Source: Salinivirgaceae bacterium (GTDB lineage: Bacteria > Bacteroidota > Bacteroidia > Bacteroidales > SZUA-534). From it: DNA of 64,000 nt. Made by a program: the position numbers and the translations under genes. The first letter of the stretch is position 1, and each line of letters begins with the position of its first letter. This document shows positions 1 to 7,103 of the stretch, one piece after another. Where the stretch lies: contig JAFYYJ010000061.1 of the NCBI GenBank assembly GCA_017557605.1, positions 1 through 64,000 of the forward strand, in the 5' to 3' direction. Below the pieces are notes generated by a model. The model made no database searches, was not told where the DNA came from, and was given only the letters and a program-made list of their open reading frames with translations.

Positions 1-321
1 ACATTTGATTACCACATTTTAAAAATCCAAACGCCGAAGGTGTGACATATCACAGGCCGGGGTGTGAACCCCGGATGAGCGTCAGCGCATAAAATGAACG
101 CCGAAGGCGTGGCACAACAATTTATTATATGCCGCCCCGTCAGGGCTCGGTTTGTGGTTCGCGTATTTGAGCGGTGGTTCACACCACCGCCTATGTTATA
201 CCGTTCCTTAGGAACTGATTTCTGCCGCTAACCAAACGAATCCCAATTGAAACCGATATAAACGCTGTAGAGACGCAGCGCGCTACGTCTCTACAATACA
301 GAATATCAATAAATTACCAAA
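1..321. repeat. Hairpin-rich non-coding repeat region
   Basis: No credible gene lies here. The stretch holds a series of short perfect hairpins: CCGGGG/CCCCGG (57-62/69-74), ACGCC/GGCGT (98-102/106-110), GCGGTGGT/ACCACCGC (171-178/183-190), GTTCC/GGAAC (203-207/211-215) and GTAGAGACG/CGTCTCTAC (267-275/286-294). The words ACGCCGAAGGCGTGGC and ATGCCGCCCCGT recur in variant form near 3299 and 45746, so this is a dispersed repeat family rather than a single terminator. The last hairpin lies 28 bp past the stop codon of the minus-strand methyltransferase gene and could end its transcript. REP/RAYT-type origin is inference; no transposase is present. Confidence 0.6.
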
Positions 322-3168
322 TTATTTCGCTTTTTTCCGGCCTTTGGTTTTGGTCTCGGGCTGGTTGGCGGTTAATTGTTTGTATCTTTTATATAACTCT
401 CTAACTATTTCATTTTCACTCATTTCGGCATTGAAACCATATGCTTTCATTACTGCATCATCGTTTGCTCTGTGCGCGGCGATAAGGTCTTGGAACAAAT
501 ATGATTTTTTGCCATAAAGTTGTTTATAATTACAATCTGCATATTTTGCGCGAACATCAAGAATGGCTTGAGCTGTCTGCTCAATTCTCTCTCTCTGCTT
601 GATAGTAACTTTTGGCCACGGAAAATTGTTGTAGACTATGTTGGCAGAATATCTAAAACGGACTTCCAAACGCCCACATATTGCAAATGTCCACGCCATA
701 TGTACTGATGATGTTAAAACTCCAAAATGATAATTTGTAGCATTGGGAATAATAAGATTTGCATTGGTTGAAATCACATCACAAGTTTCAAACCCTATTG
801 GTATGTATTCTCTAAATTCTCCAGAATGGCAAGGTATTAGCAAATAGTTTCCTTTCTCAGGTTGTCTAATCTCGCCAAATAGCATTGGGGTTTTGGATGT
901 TTTTTGTGTGGCAATGCGAGTAGATATTGCTCGTTTTTCTCTAACAATATCAATTACATCGGTAATTGGCTTAATATCAACATATTCGCTTGGACTTATA
1001 TTCTTTAACCACAAACACCACCTTTCTGTATTGTCCAAAAATTCATCGGCTCCCATAACCCGTTTGAACATTTTTTCAGCTTTTGGGTATTTTGCCACTA
1101 TTGCATCTTTCTGTTCTGTACTAAAATTACTTAATCGGCCTCTGTCATCATTTGGTGTGCTTCCCATTATAATTTTGGGACCATCACTTATTTGCGCATT
1201 TCTATCAGTAATGAAAAGATTTGGTGCATCATCAAGATATGGATTTATGTTTTCTGTTTCTAAGGAACTACCATCAGCATTGAAAATGCGTTTCTTATGG
1301 TTTTTAGCATTGGTTATCTCTCTATTCAAAAAACCAATTATTACACAATGTACTTTAGCTTCTCCCTTGGCGCCATTATCCCAGCGGAAAGTTCTGTATG
1401 CATAATCAATATCAATATTGTATGTTTCAATTAAAGGTTGCCATAAAACAGAAACCTGTTCCCCTTGTGTAATACTGTTTGTTGATACTAATGCTGACTT
1501 TATGTTTGTATTTGTTTGCATCATTTGTGCGCATTTTAGATACCAACCTGCCACGTAATCAAGGTTACCAGCTTTTTCCCATTTAGAACCGAACACAATA
1601 GCCATATCTTTCTTTTGTTCACTTCCACTTTTCATTACGCGCGCACCAGAAAATGGCGGATTGCCAATTATATACGACAATTGTTCTGCTGGGCAAACAC
1701 TATTCCAATCGATACGTAAGGCGTTGCCTTCAACAATATTTGCATTCGATTTAAGTGGCAGAAAATCAAAGTTTTGGTTTACAATTCCTTCTGTCTCGGC
1801 AAGCATTTGGCTCTCGGCAATCCACAATGCGGTTTTTGCAACCGAAACGGCAAAATCGTTAATCTCTATGCCGTAGAACTGATTGATTTTCACTTTTATA
1901 ACATCTCCTAAATCAAAGTAGCCTGTTCCGCCGCTTAATACCTTTAGTATTTTGTTTTCCAAACGGCGCAGACTCAAATAGGTTTCAGTCAAGAAGTTGC
2001 CACTGCCGCAAGCTGGGTCTAGAAAGCGTAGTTTGCCTAAATCACTTTGTAGTGCATTCAATTTGTTTGAACGTTCTTTTCCAGTTAGTTTTATAGCTTC
2101 ATCAAACCGACTTTGCAACTCGTTCATAAACAATGGGACAATCACTTTATGAATGTTTTCGATTGACGTATAGTGCATTCCGCCACTCCGTCGAGTTTCC
2201 ATATTTAGTGTCGATTCGAAAAGTGAGCCGAAAATAGTCGGACTGATTTGGCTCCAATCGAAATCATCGCTTGCTTTTGTTATCAAAAGAATTTTGATTT
2301 CTTCGGTTAGTTGTGGAATCTCATCGAGTGTGGCTCTAGAAAACAAACCTCCGTTAACGTATGGAAACTCAAGAAGTTCTGGTTTTTCGTATTTACTGCG
2401 CTCACTTTCTTTTTGGTCGAGAATACGGAACAAATTGAGCAAAGCATCGCGCAAACTGTCGGCGTTGAACCGTTTCAAATAGTCGCCAAATATGGATTTT
2501 TTACCAAAAATGCCAGCATCTTCGGCATAAAGGCAAAACACCAAACGTACGCATAACTTGTTGAGATTTTTTAAGTTGTCGTCCGACTCATCGCCATATT
2601 GCACTTTCAGTTTGTCGTAGAGCAACCCGACCAACTCACCCGATTGGAAAGTGAGGTCTTTTTCTTTTTGCAAATGAACGGTTGTCTCGTCAACCAAAAA
2701 TGAAAGTCTATAATATTCTTTTTCAAGGTCTTTTAAAAATATTTGTGCGGGCTCGTCGTTTGGTTTTTCCATATCGTAAACCAAAAACTCAGAAAAATTG
2801 CAAGTTATAATCCATTTCGGATGTTGACTTAATGGTAGGTCGGGCACATATTTTTTTGCCTGTTGAACTGGTGTGAGCATAGTACCGTCCGATTGTTTGA
2901 TTGGCTCCCGCAAATCTTTATTGCTAGATTTTTGCTCAATCATAACACGAGTTTCAGGAATGTACGCGTCTATGAAATTTGTAATTATCTTATTTTTAAT
3001 CAGGTTTTTAACTTGTTCTTCAAATAAGATATAGTGTGGGTTTTCAACTCCAAACACACGTGTTAGAAGATTGTTCCAAAATGTTTGTGTTTCACCCTTT
3101 TCGTAGCCGTGGCTTGCCCAATCTGCAGCAAATTTTTTTGCTGCCTTTGCTTGTTCTTTTGGTGTCAT
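322..3168 (-). CDS. Type IIL (MmeI-like) restriction-modification enzyme, single chain
   Basis: 948 aa, predicted to combine DNA cleavage and adenine-N6 methylation in one polypeptide. Near the N-terminus is a PD-(D/E)xK nuclease signature, D67-x10-E78-Q-K80, close to the D-x9-ExK arrangement of MmeI. A helical connector follows, then a class I SAM-dependent methyltransferase core: DPACGSGNF (384-392, motif I) and NPPF (503-506, catalytic motif IV). The region after about 620 should hold the target-recognition domain and C-terminal helices; the tail is Lys-rich. Length fits the MmeI family (about 900-950 aa). No separate R, M or S gene is nearby, which suits a self-contained enzyme. Hairpin-rich repeats flank both sides, suggesting an accessory insertion. 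A methylation-only member is the alternative, but all three nuclease residues are present. Confidence 0.85.
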   Translation of the reverse strand: MTPKEQAKAAKKFAADWASHGYEKGETQTFWNNLLTRVFGVENPHYILFEEQVKNLIKNKIITNFIDAYIPETRVMIEQKSSNKDLREPIKQSDGTMLTPVQQAKKYVPDLPLSQHPKWIITCNFSEFLVYDMEKPNDEPAQIFLKDLEKEYYRLSFLVDETTVHLQKEKDLTFQSGELVGLLYDKLKVQYGDESDDNLKNLNKLCVRLVFCLYAEDAGIFGKKSIFGDYLKRFNADSLRDALLNLFRILDQKESERSKYEKPELLEFPYVNGGLFSRATLDEIPQLTEEIKILLITKASDDFDWSQISPTIFGSLFESTLNMETRRSGGMHYTSIENIHKVIVPLFMNELQSRFDEAIKLTGKERSNKLNALQSDLGKLRFLDPACGSGNFLTETYLSLRRLENKILKVLSGGTGYFDLGDVIKVKINQFYGIEINDFAVSVAKTALWIAESQMLAETEGIVNQNFDFLPLKSNANIVEGNALRIDWNSVCPAEQLSYIIGNPPFSGARVMKSGSEQKKDMAIVFGSKWEKAGNLDYVAGWYLKCAQMMQTNTNIKSALVSTNSITQGEQVSVLWQPLIETYNIDIDYAYRTFRWDNGAKGEAKVHCVIIGFLNREITNAKNHKKRIFNADGSSLETENINPYLDDAPNLFITDRNAQISDGPKIIMGSTPNDDRGRLSNFSTEQKDAIVAKYPKAEKMFKRVMGADEFLDNTERWCLWLKNISPSEYVDIKPITDVIDIVREKRAISTRIATQKTSKTPMLFGEIRQPEKGNYLLIPCHSGEFREYIPIGFETCDVISTNANLIIPNATNYHFGVLTSSVHMAWTFAICGRLEVRFRYSANIVYNNFPWPKVTIKQRERIEQTAQAILDVRAKYADCNYKQLYGKKSYLFQDLIAAHRANDDAVMKAYGFNAEMSENEIVRELYKRYKQLTANQPETKTKGRKKAK

Positions 3169-3245
3169 AGGGTTGATAGTTTAGCTGGCACTAACTACCA
3201 ACACTAGTTATTGAACCAGAAAAAGAAAGGCGTCGGCCTCTCTAC

Positions 3246-3421
3246 TCACGTTCACGGGGAAGTCCGCTAAGAAACCCCGCCCACAACAATAGATAAGCCC
3301 ACGCCGAAGCGTGGCTATCTTTACTGTTGTGGCACGAGTTAATTATTGAAACTATCCCGTGAACATTATTATCCGATTCGTAAGAAAATCAGTTTAGCGG
3401 ACTTTTTTCTTTTGAACGTGA
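3246..3421. repeat. Nested palindromic element (MITE-like or structured RNA)
   Basis: Three concentric inverted repeats: an outer 9-bp arm TCACGTTCA (3246-3254) with TGAACGTGA (3413-3421); an inner 11-bp arm AAGTCCGCTAA (3260-3270) with TTAGCGGACTT (3394-3404); and a central, slightly imperfect 24-nt hairpin (3281-3304 with 3309-3332) closed by a CGAA loop. A competing pairing exists between GTTCACGGG (3250-3258) and CCCGTGAAC (3355-3363), which would cross the inner stem and form a pseudoknot-like alternative. A T-run follows the second inner arm. The region has no ORF. Terminal inverted repeats suggest a small non-autonomous element; a folded RNA is equally possible. Confidence 0.6.
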
Positions 3422-3514
3422 ATAATAGATAATGCCTTGTATGTTAATGTATTAGTTTATTACTTTCTGTTTCTTATACTATTCGTTTAATTCGTTACTA
3501 TTCATAAATCTCTA

Positions 3515-4108
3515 TCATTCAACAATTTGTTTTGCCCATTCAGGTAGTTGCTCAACGTAGCGTTTGGCAACTTTGCCGTCGGCATATCTGATAAGCAATT
3601 GTGCTTCAGTATTTTCTGCCGAATTGTCGTACAGATAAACACGTTGGATTTTCCGTACAATGCGGCTGCAATTAAAAATGGATTTTTGGTAACGGCTCAC
3701 AATTTTGGTAATAGGCACATCGTGTCCGCCTTTCAACACTCTGTTGGCAATGCGCGCGGCATTAAGGGCTGGCGATGATGTGCAGACAAAAAACAGTCGC
3801 ACAAAAAATCCCGCTTCAAGGGCGCGGTTGATAAAATCAATCTTTTCGTCGGTCGAGAAAACGGTCTCGAATATCAGGCTTTGTTTTTCCGCCAAGCATT
3901 TTTCGCGCCACTCCTCGCAGTATTTCACCGATTTAAGCACGGCCTCCGCCGAGTTCCAATCGCCAAAACGCTCTTGTGCCACAATGTCGGGGTTGATATA
4001 CACAGAATTCTCCAACCACTGGTGGCGAAGAATTTTGCTTGTTACCGTGGTTTTGCCCGAACCATTTGGACCTGCAACGATTATCAATACTGGCTTCTTT
4101 TCGCTCAT
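3515..4108 (-). CDS. Zeta-toxin-like P-loop kinase/ATPase
   Basis: 197 aa. The N-terminus carries a Walker A loop, GPNGSGKTT (13-21), followed by INPD, an FET segment (about 80) and RVLKGGHDVP (about 122-131), the pattern of the small zeta-toxin/predicted ABC-type ATPase family common in Bacteroidetes. Classical zeta toxins phosphorylate UDP-N-acetylglucosamine; whether this subgroup does so is not known to me. The start codon overlaps the stop of the 59-aa gene upstream by 4 bp (ATGA), so the two are translationally coupled, as expected of a toxin-antitoxin pair. A plain nucleotide kinase is an alternative. Confidence 0.8.
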   Translation of the reverse strand: MSEKKPVLIIVAGPNGSGKTTVTSKILRHQWLENSVYINPDIVAQERFGDWNSAEAVLKSVKYCEEWREKCLAEKQSLIFETVFSTDEKIDFINRALEAGFFVRLFFVCTSSPALNAARIANRVLKGGHDVPITKIVSRYQKSIFNCSRIVRKIQRVYLYDNSAENTEAQLLIRYADGKVAKRYVEQLPEWAKQIVE

Positions 4109-4284
4109 TGCTTCTCTGCATATTTTTTGCGCATCTCTGCAATCTCTTCAAAATACTTTTTCAGAGCCGCTTCGTTGCTTGTGCGTGCATCTTCAGCCGC
4201 CTCTCGCATAATGTAAGCCAGCATTTCGTCGGTTGGCTCCTCCATACTTGTCAGCCTGTAACTGTTTATTTGCTCTTCCGACAT
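4105..4284 (-). CDS. 59-aa acidic helical protein, putative partner/antitoxin of the zeta-like protein
   Basis: A short ORF starting MSEEQINSYRLTSMEEP and ending in a charged helix EIAEMRKKYAEKQ. It runs straight into the zeta-like gene with a 4-bp ATGA overlap. I do not recognise a named domain; the composition (acidic, Ala/Glu-rich, mostly helical) resembles small epsilon-like or co-transcribed partner proteins that sit in front of this kinase family in Bacteroidetes. The coupling and the palindromes upstream support a self-regulated two-gene unit, but antitoxin function is inference. Confidence 0.65.
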   Translation of the reverse strand: MSEEQINSYRLTSMEEPTDEMLAYIMREAAEDARTSNEAALKKYFEEIAEMRKKYAEKQ

Positions 4285-4310
4285 AACTATTTGCCTTTTA
4301 ATCTATTGAA

Positions 4311-4420
4311 TTGTCGCATTTTTTGCGACAAGTGCTTTTTTGCCGAGCTGTCAAGTAATCCTTGACAACTCAATTTTTGTCTTATTCTCTAAATTTGAAC
4401 TGTTGCATTTTTTGCAATAG
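4311..4420 (-). promoter_or_regulatory. Twin palindromes upstream of the zeta-like operon, candidate operators
   Basis: TTGTCGCA (4311-4318) pairs with TGCGACAA (4324-4331) around a T5 spacer. A diverged second copy 90 bp further upstream reads TTGCATTTTTTGCAA within 4400-4420. Between them lies TGTCAAG/CTTGACA (4349-4355/4361-4367). Spaced similar palindromes in front of a toxin-antitoxin-like pair suggest autoregulatory binding sites. A possible -7 box TATCTTTA on the minus strand lies around 4432-4439. Confidence 0.4.
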
Positions 4421-4479
4421 TTGCATCTTCGTAAAGATAGATAAAAAACTCCATTTAATAGAAAATGAAACGAAAACAA

Positions 4480-4505
4480 AAAACGCAACCTCAGCGGCTG
4501 CGTTT
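4480..4505 (-). terminator. Rho-independent terminator after the HIT gene
   Basis: On the minus strand AAACGCA...TGCGTTT forms a 7-bp stem (4481-4487/4499-4505) followed by TTTTTTG. It lies 23 bp past the HIT gene stop codon and separates the greA-HIT transcript from the accessory toxin-like operon. Confidence 0.7.
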
Positions 4506-4528
4506 CGTGCTTATATGCAATGTTTTAT

Positions 4529-4921
4529 CTATACAAACTCTTTGCTGATTTTTGCGGCTATCGCCTCAAATTCCTCTTTGGTCAGTGTCTGTTTTTTGTC
4601 GAAACGGACATCGGCCTCGCTGTTCATCGGAATAAGATGAATGTGTGCGTGCGGAACTTCAAGCCCCAGAACCACAACAGCAACCTTACGGCACGGAATG
4701 GCTTTCTTAATAGCCTTTGCCACGCGCTGCGCAAACTGATGCAGACCGCCCAAAACAGCCGGCTCAAGGTCAAAGATGTAGTCAACTTCCTGTTTCGGAA
4801 TAACCAGCACGTGTCCTTTCTGCACCGGGCTGATGTCGAGAAAAGCAAAATAGTCCTTGTCCTCAGCTATCTTGTAGCATGGGATTTCGCCGTTTACGAT
4901 TTTTGTGAATATCGATGCCAT
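4529..4921 (-). CDS. HIT family (Hint-type) nucleotide hydrolase
   Basis: 130 aa, a full-length histidine-triad protein. The signature HAHIHL (91-96) supplies the catalytic His cluster, and GHVLVIPK (36-43) is the usual nucleotide-pocket strand. Hint-like proteins hydrolyse AMP-linked phosphoramidates and related nucleotides in the cytoplasm. The gene starts only 4 bp after the greA stop codon, so the two are co-transcribed, an arrangement common in Bacteroidetes. A terminator follows directly. Exact substrate is not readable from sequence. Confidence 0.9.
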   Translation of the reverse strand: MASIFTKIVNGEIPCYKIAEDKDYFAFLDISPVQKGHVLVIPKQEVDYIFDLEPAVLGGLHQFAQRVAKAIKKAIPCRKVAVVVLGLEVPHAHIHLIPMNSEADVRFDKKQTLTKEEFEAIAAKISKEFV

Positions 4922-4925
4922 TGTC

Positions 4926-5405
4926 TTACGCGATTGGTCCTATTTCAAGAATTTCGAATTTCATTATTCCGTTCGGAACCTTAACCTCGGCTATTTCGCC
5001 AACCTTGTGTCCCATAAGGCCTTGCGCTATTGGCGTGCTAACCGAAATCTTGAATTCCTTCAGATTGGCTTCGGTTTCCGAAACAATGCTGTATGTCATT
5101 GTCGCGCCGTTGGCGACATTTTTGATTTTCACTTTCGACAATATCTGCACCTTCGAAAAATCAAGTTTCGATTCGTCAATAACGCGCGAGTTGATGATTT
5201 TTGCCTCAAGCTGCGATATTTTCATCTCGAGCAGTCCCTGCGCCTCTTTTGCAGCATCATATTCTGCATTTTCCGATAAATCTCCCTTGTCGCGTGCTTC
5301 AGCTATAGCTTGCGATATGCGTGGACGTTCCACTGATTTCAGGTATTCCACTTCAGCAACAAGTTTTTTCAATCCTTCGCTTGTAATGTAGGATACTTTG
5401 TCCAT
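4926..5405 (-). CDS. greA: Transcription elongation factor GreA
   Basis: 159 aa, the usual GreA length. The N-terminal coiled coil carries the tip motif DLSENAEYDAA (42-52), in which D42 and E45 correspond to the acidic residues that position magnesium in the RNA polymerase secondary channel and stimulate cleavage of backtracked RNA. The C-terminal FKBP-like domain contains SVSTPIAQGLMGHKVGE (121-137). It is first in an operon with the HIT gene. A candidate promoter and a hairpin lie in its short leader (5440-5478). Confidence 0.97.
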   Translation of the reverse strand: MDKVSYITSEGLKKLVAEVEYLKSVERPRISQAIAEARDKGDLSENAEYDAAKEAQGLLEMKISQLEAKIINSRVIDESKLDFSKVQILSKVKIKNVANGATMTYSIVSETEANLKEFKISVSTPIAQGLMGHKVGEIAEVKVPNGIMKFEILEIGPIA

Positions 5406-5439
5406 GATTCTCTTTTTTAATTTTGATATAAAACAAAAA

Positions 5440-5463
5440 GAATCCCGCTTTTATGCGGAACTC
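5440..5463 (-). terminator. Hairpin with T-tract between the secreted-protein gene and greA
   Basis: On the minus strand GAGTTCCGC (5463-5455) pairs with GCGGGATTC (5448-5440) with two G-U wobbles and is followed by TTTTTG. It can terminate the transcript of the 144-aa secreted-protein gene. It also falls at the very start of any transcript made from the greA -7 box at 5471-5478, so it may act as a leader element. Confidence 0.55.
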
Positions 5464-5470
5464 TTTTATA

Positions 5471-5478
5471 CAAATATA
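5471..5478 (-). promoter_or_regulatory. Candidate -7 box for greA
   Basis: Minus-strand TATATTTG matches the Bacteroidetes primary sigma -7 consensus TAnnTTTG. No clear -33 TTTG is seen. Expected transcription start is about 5465, giving a leader of about 60 nt before the greA ATG. Confidence 0.5.
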
Positions 5479-5532
5479 CAGTTTTTCTTTTAAACCGAGC
5501 CCTTTTTTAAAAAAGAACCCGTTTTTGACTAT

Positions 5533-5967
5533 TTATTTTTCCTTGAAACCTACTAAAATCGATACGCAACCGCTTTTAGTGTCCTCGCTGGTCTTGTTCT
5601 CGGGGATGCTCACCTCAACAGTAAGCAGCTGTGTTGAGTTGGTCGAGAAATCCCAGTGGTCGGCATTGCCGTGGTTGGTGTTCGAGTAAAGCTCCTTGCC
5701 TGTCAGGTCAACCAGACGGAACTGAACATCGTCAAACTCATCGGCGCAAACAACAATACGGTAATCCTGGTTGCTGTAGAATGTCAGCATCAGCTCGGCA
5801 ATATCGCCCTGATTCAGCACCGCGCTGTTCATCTGTCCGTTATAGATGTAAGGGTCGAGTTTCGGCTTGCACACATTCTTGATAAATGTTTTGCATTGAG
5901 CGTCAACACTTGTCTGAAGAGTCATACAAGCTATGGCAACCGCTAAAATTCTAATTATCTTTTTCAT
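5533..5967 (-). CDS. Small exported protein of unknown function
   Basis: 144 aa with a clear type I signal peptide (basic MKKIIR, hydrophobic core, cleavage probably near VDA-Q23). The mature part has four Cys (CKTF, NVCKP, VVCAD, GCVS) and a beta-rich composition. LVDLTGKELY resembles the strands of small Ig/jelly-roll-like domains seen in exported Bacteroidetes proteins. No catalytic motif is visible. It lies 29 bp after a predicted lipoprotein gene on the same strand, so the two may be co-expressed. Function unknown. Confidence 0.7.
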   Translation of the reverse strand: MKKIIRILAVAIACMTLQTSVDAQCKTFIKNVCKPKLDPYIYNGQMNSAVLNQGDIAELMLTFYSNQDYRIVVCADEFDDVQFRLVDLTGKELYSNTNHGNADHWDFSTNSTQLLTVEVSIPENKTSEDTKSGCVSILVGFKEK

Positions 5968-5996
5968 GTCGTATCTTTTTAATTATCAATATTCTG

Positions 5997-6890
5997 TTAA
6001 ATTATATTGTTTCTGATTTTATCAACCAATTCTGCGATTTTCTTCACTTGGTCGGCGGTTACTTTCACTGTCACCGGCGCGTCAATGGTTGTCGAGTGTT
6101 TGTCTTGGTCGGTTACCACAACCGATTTGTCGTAAACAATTTCAATGTTGTTGTATTCTTCCTGGAGTTTGTTGAAATCGTCAATCAGAACAGCAATTTC
6201 AGGTGTTCCTTTGTATTCCTCCATTAGATTGATAAGGTTGGTAACCGTATGTTTCTGGTCGATAATGCTCTGCACCATATCGCCTTTGGTGTTCGGTCTA
6301 ATGGCCAGTTGTGTGGCGTAGTGCATTCCCTCAACCCAGGCACCCACCAAGATGAGCGATGCTGTCATGTCGCGCTCTGTTTCTTTCAGATAGCTGTCGG
6401 CTTTTGCGTAAGTGTCTGAAATGATATAAAAAATGGTGTCGCGGTTTTCGATGCTTTGCTCTACGCGGTTGATTGTTTCCGAGCCTTCCTCCTCAGGGAT
6501 TTGCAGCTTTTCAGTAACTTTTTTGATAACTGACAGATAGCTGATAGCTTCCTGCAACTGGTCGTAAACGCGGCAATAGCACAAGTCGGCGCCATACACA
6601 CCAAAGTTCAACGCCAGCGCGCTCGATGTGTTGTATTTGTCAAGATTGGCGGCCGAATTGAGCAGGTTGGCGTCAAAATCCTCTTCGGTTTTCAGCAATG
6701 TCTGTGTAATTTCAACAGGCGAAGGCAGATTAAAGAATATCTTTTTCGCTGTTGTCTGACTCATGCTGCTGTCAACGGCAAGAGCCTCAGCAAGCTGCTG
6801 TTGTTTTTGCTTTTTCTCGTTCGAACATGCTGTTACTAAGCATATTAGCAAAACTGCCGTTAGTGCGCGATATATGTTCATTTTACACAT
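5997..6890 (-). CDS. Predicted lipoprotein of unknown function
   Basis: 297 aa. The lipobox is LVTAC, after a hydrophobic stretch beginning MNIYRALTAVLLI. The internal ATG three codons in (6881) gives a more typical signal peptide than the longer start with MCKMN. The mature protein is mostly helical, Glu/Asp-rich, with segments such as SSALALNFGVYGADLCYCRVY and a C-terminal helix ADQVKKIAELVDKIR. It resembles a widespread family of Bacteroidetes lipoproteins without known role. The 213-bp region upstream (6891-7103) holds no other feature I can support. Confidence 0.7.
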   Translation of the reverse strand: MCKMNIYRALTAVLLICLVTACSNEKKQKQQQLAEALAVDSSMSQTTAKKIFFNLPSPVEITQTLLKTEEDFDANLLNSAANLDKYNTSSALALNFGVYGADLCYCRVYDQLQEAISYLSVIKKVTEKLQIPEEEGSETINRVEQSIENRDTIFYIISDTYAKADSYLKETERDMTASLILVGAWVEGMHYATQLAIRPNTKGDMVQSIIDQKHTVTNLINLMEEYKGTPEIAVLIDDFNKLQEEYNNIEIVYDKSVVVTDQDKHSTTIDAPVTVKVTADQVKKIAELVDKIRNNII

Positions 6891-7103
6891 TTTTAAGTTG
6901 TTTTCTTATAAATTGTCGCAATGGCGTATGTCTATTGCACACGCAACCAAAAGTAATGAAATAAACGGTATGCAAAATGTTATTGCAAAAATTTTATGAT
7001 TGTTGATACAAAAGTTATGCCAATAAAACGGTTTTTTGTTCGTGCTTTTTTCTATCCACGCTCAAAATTCAAATAAACCAGCCTTGTTCCAACTCTCTCT
7101 TTT

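Noticed and set aside
3246-3421. Retron or group II intron RNA
   Set aside because: No reverse transcriptase gene is adjacent, and domain V-like or msr/msd features could not be identified.
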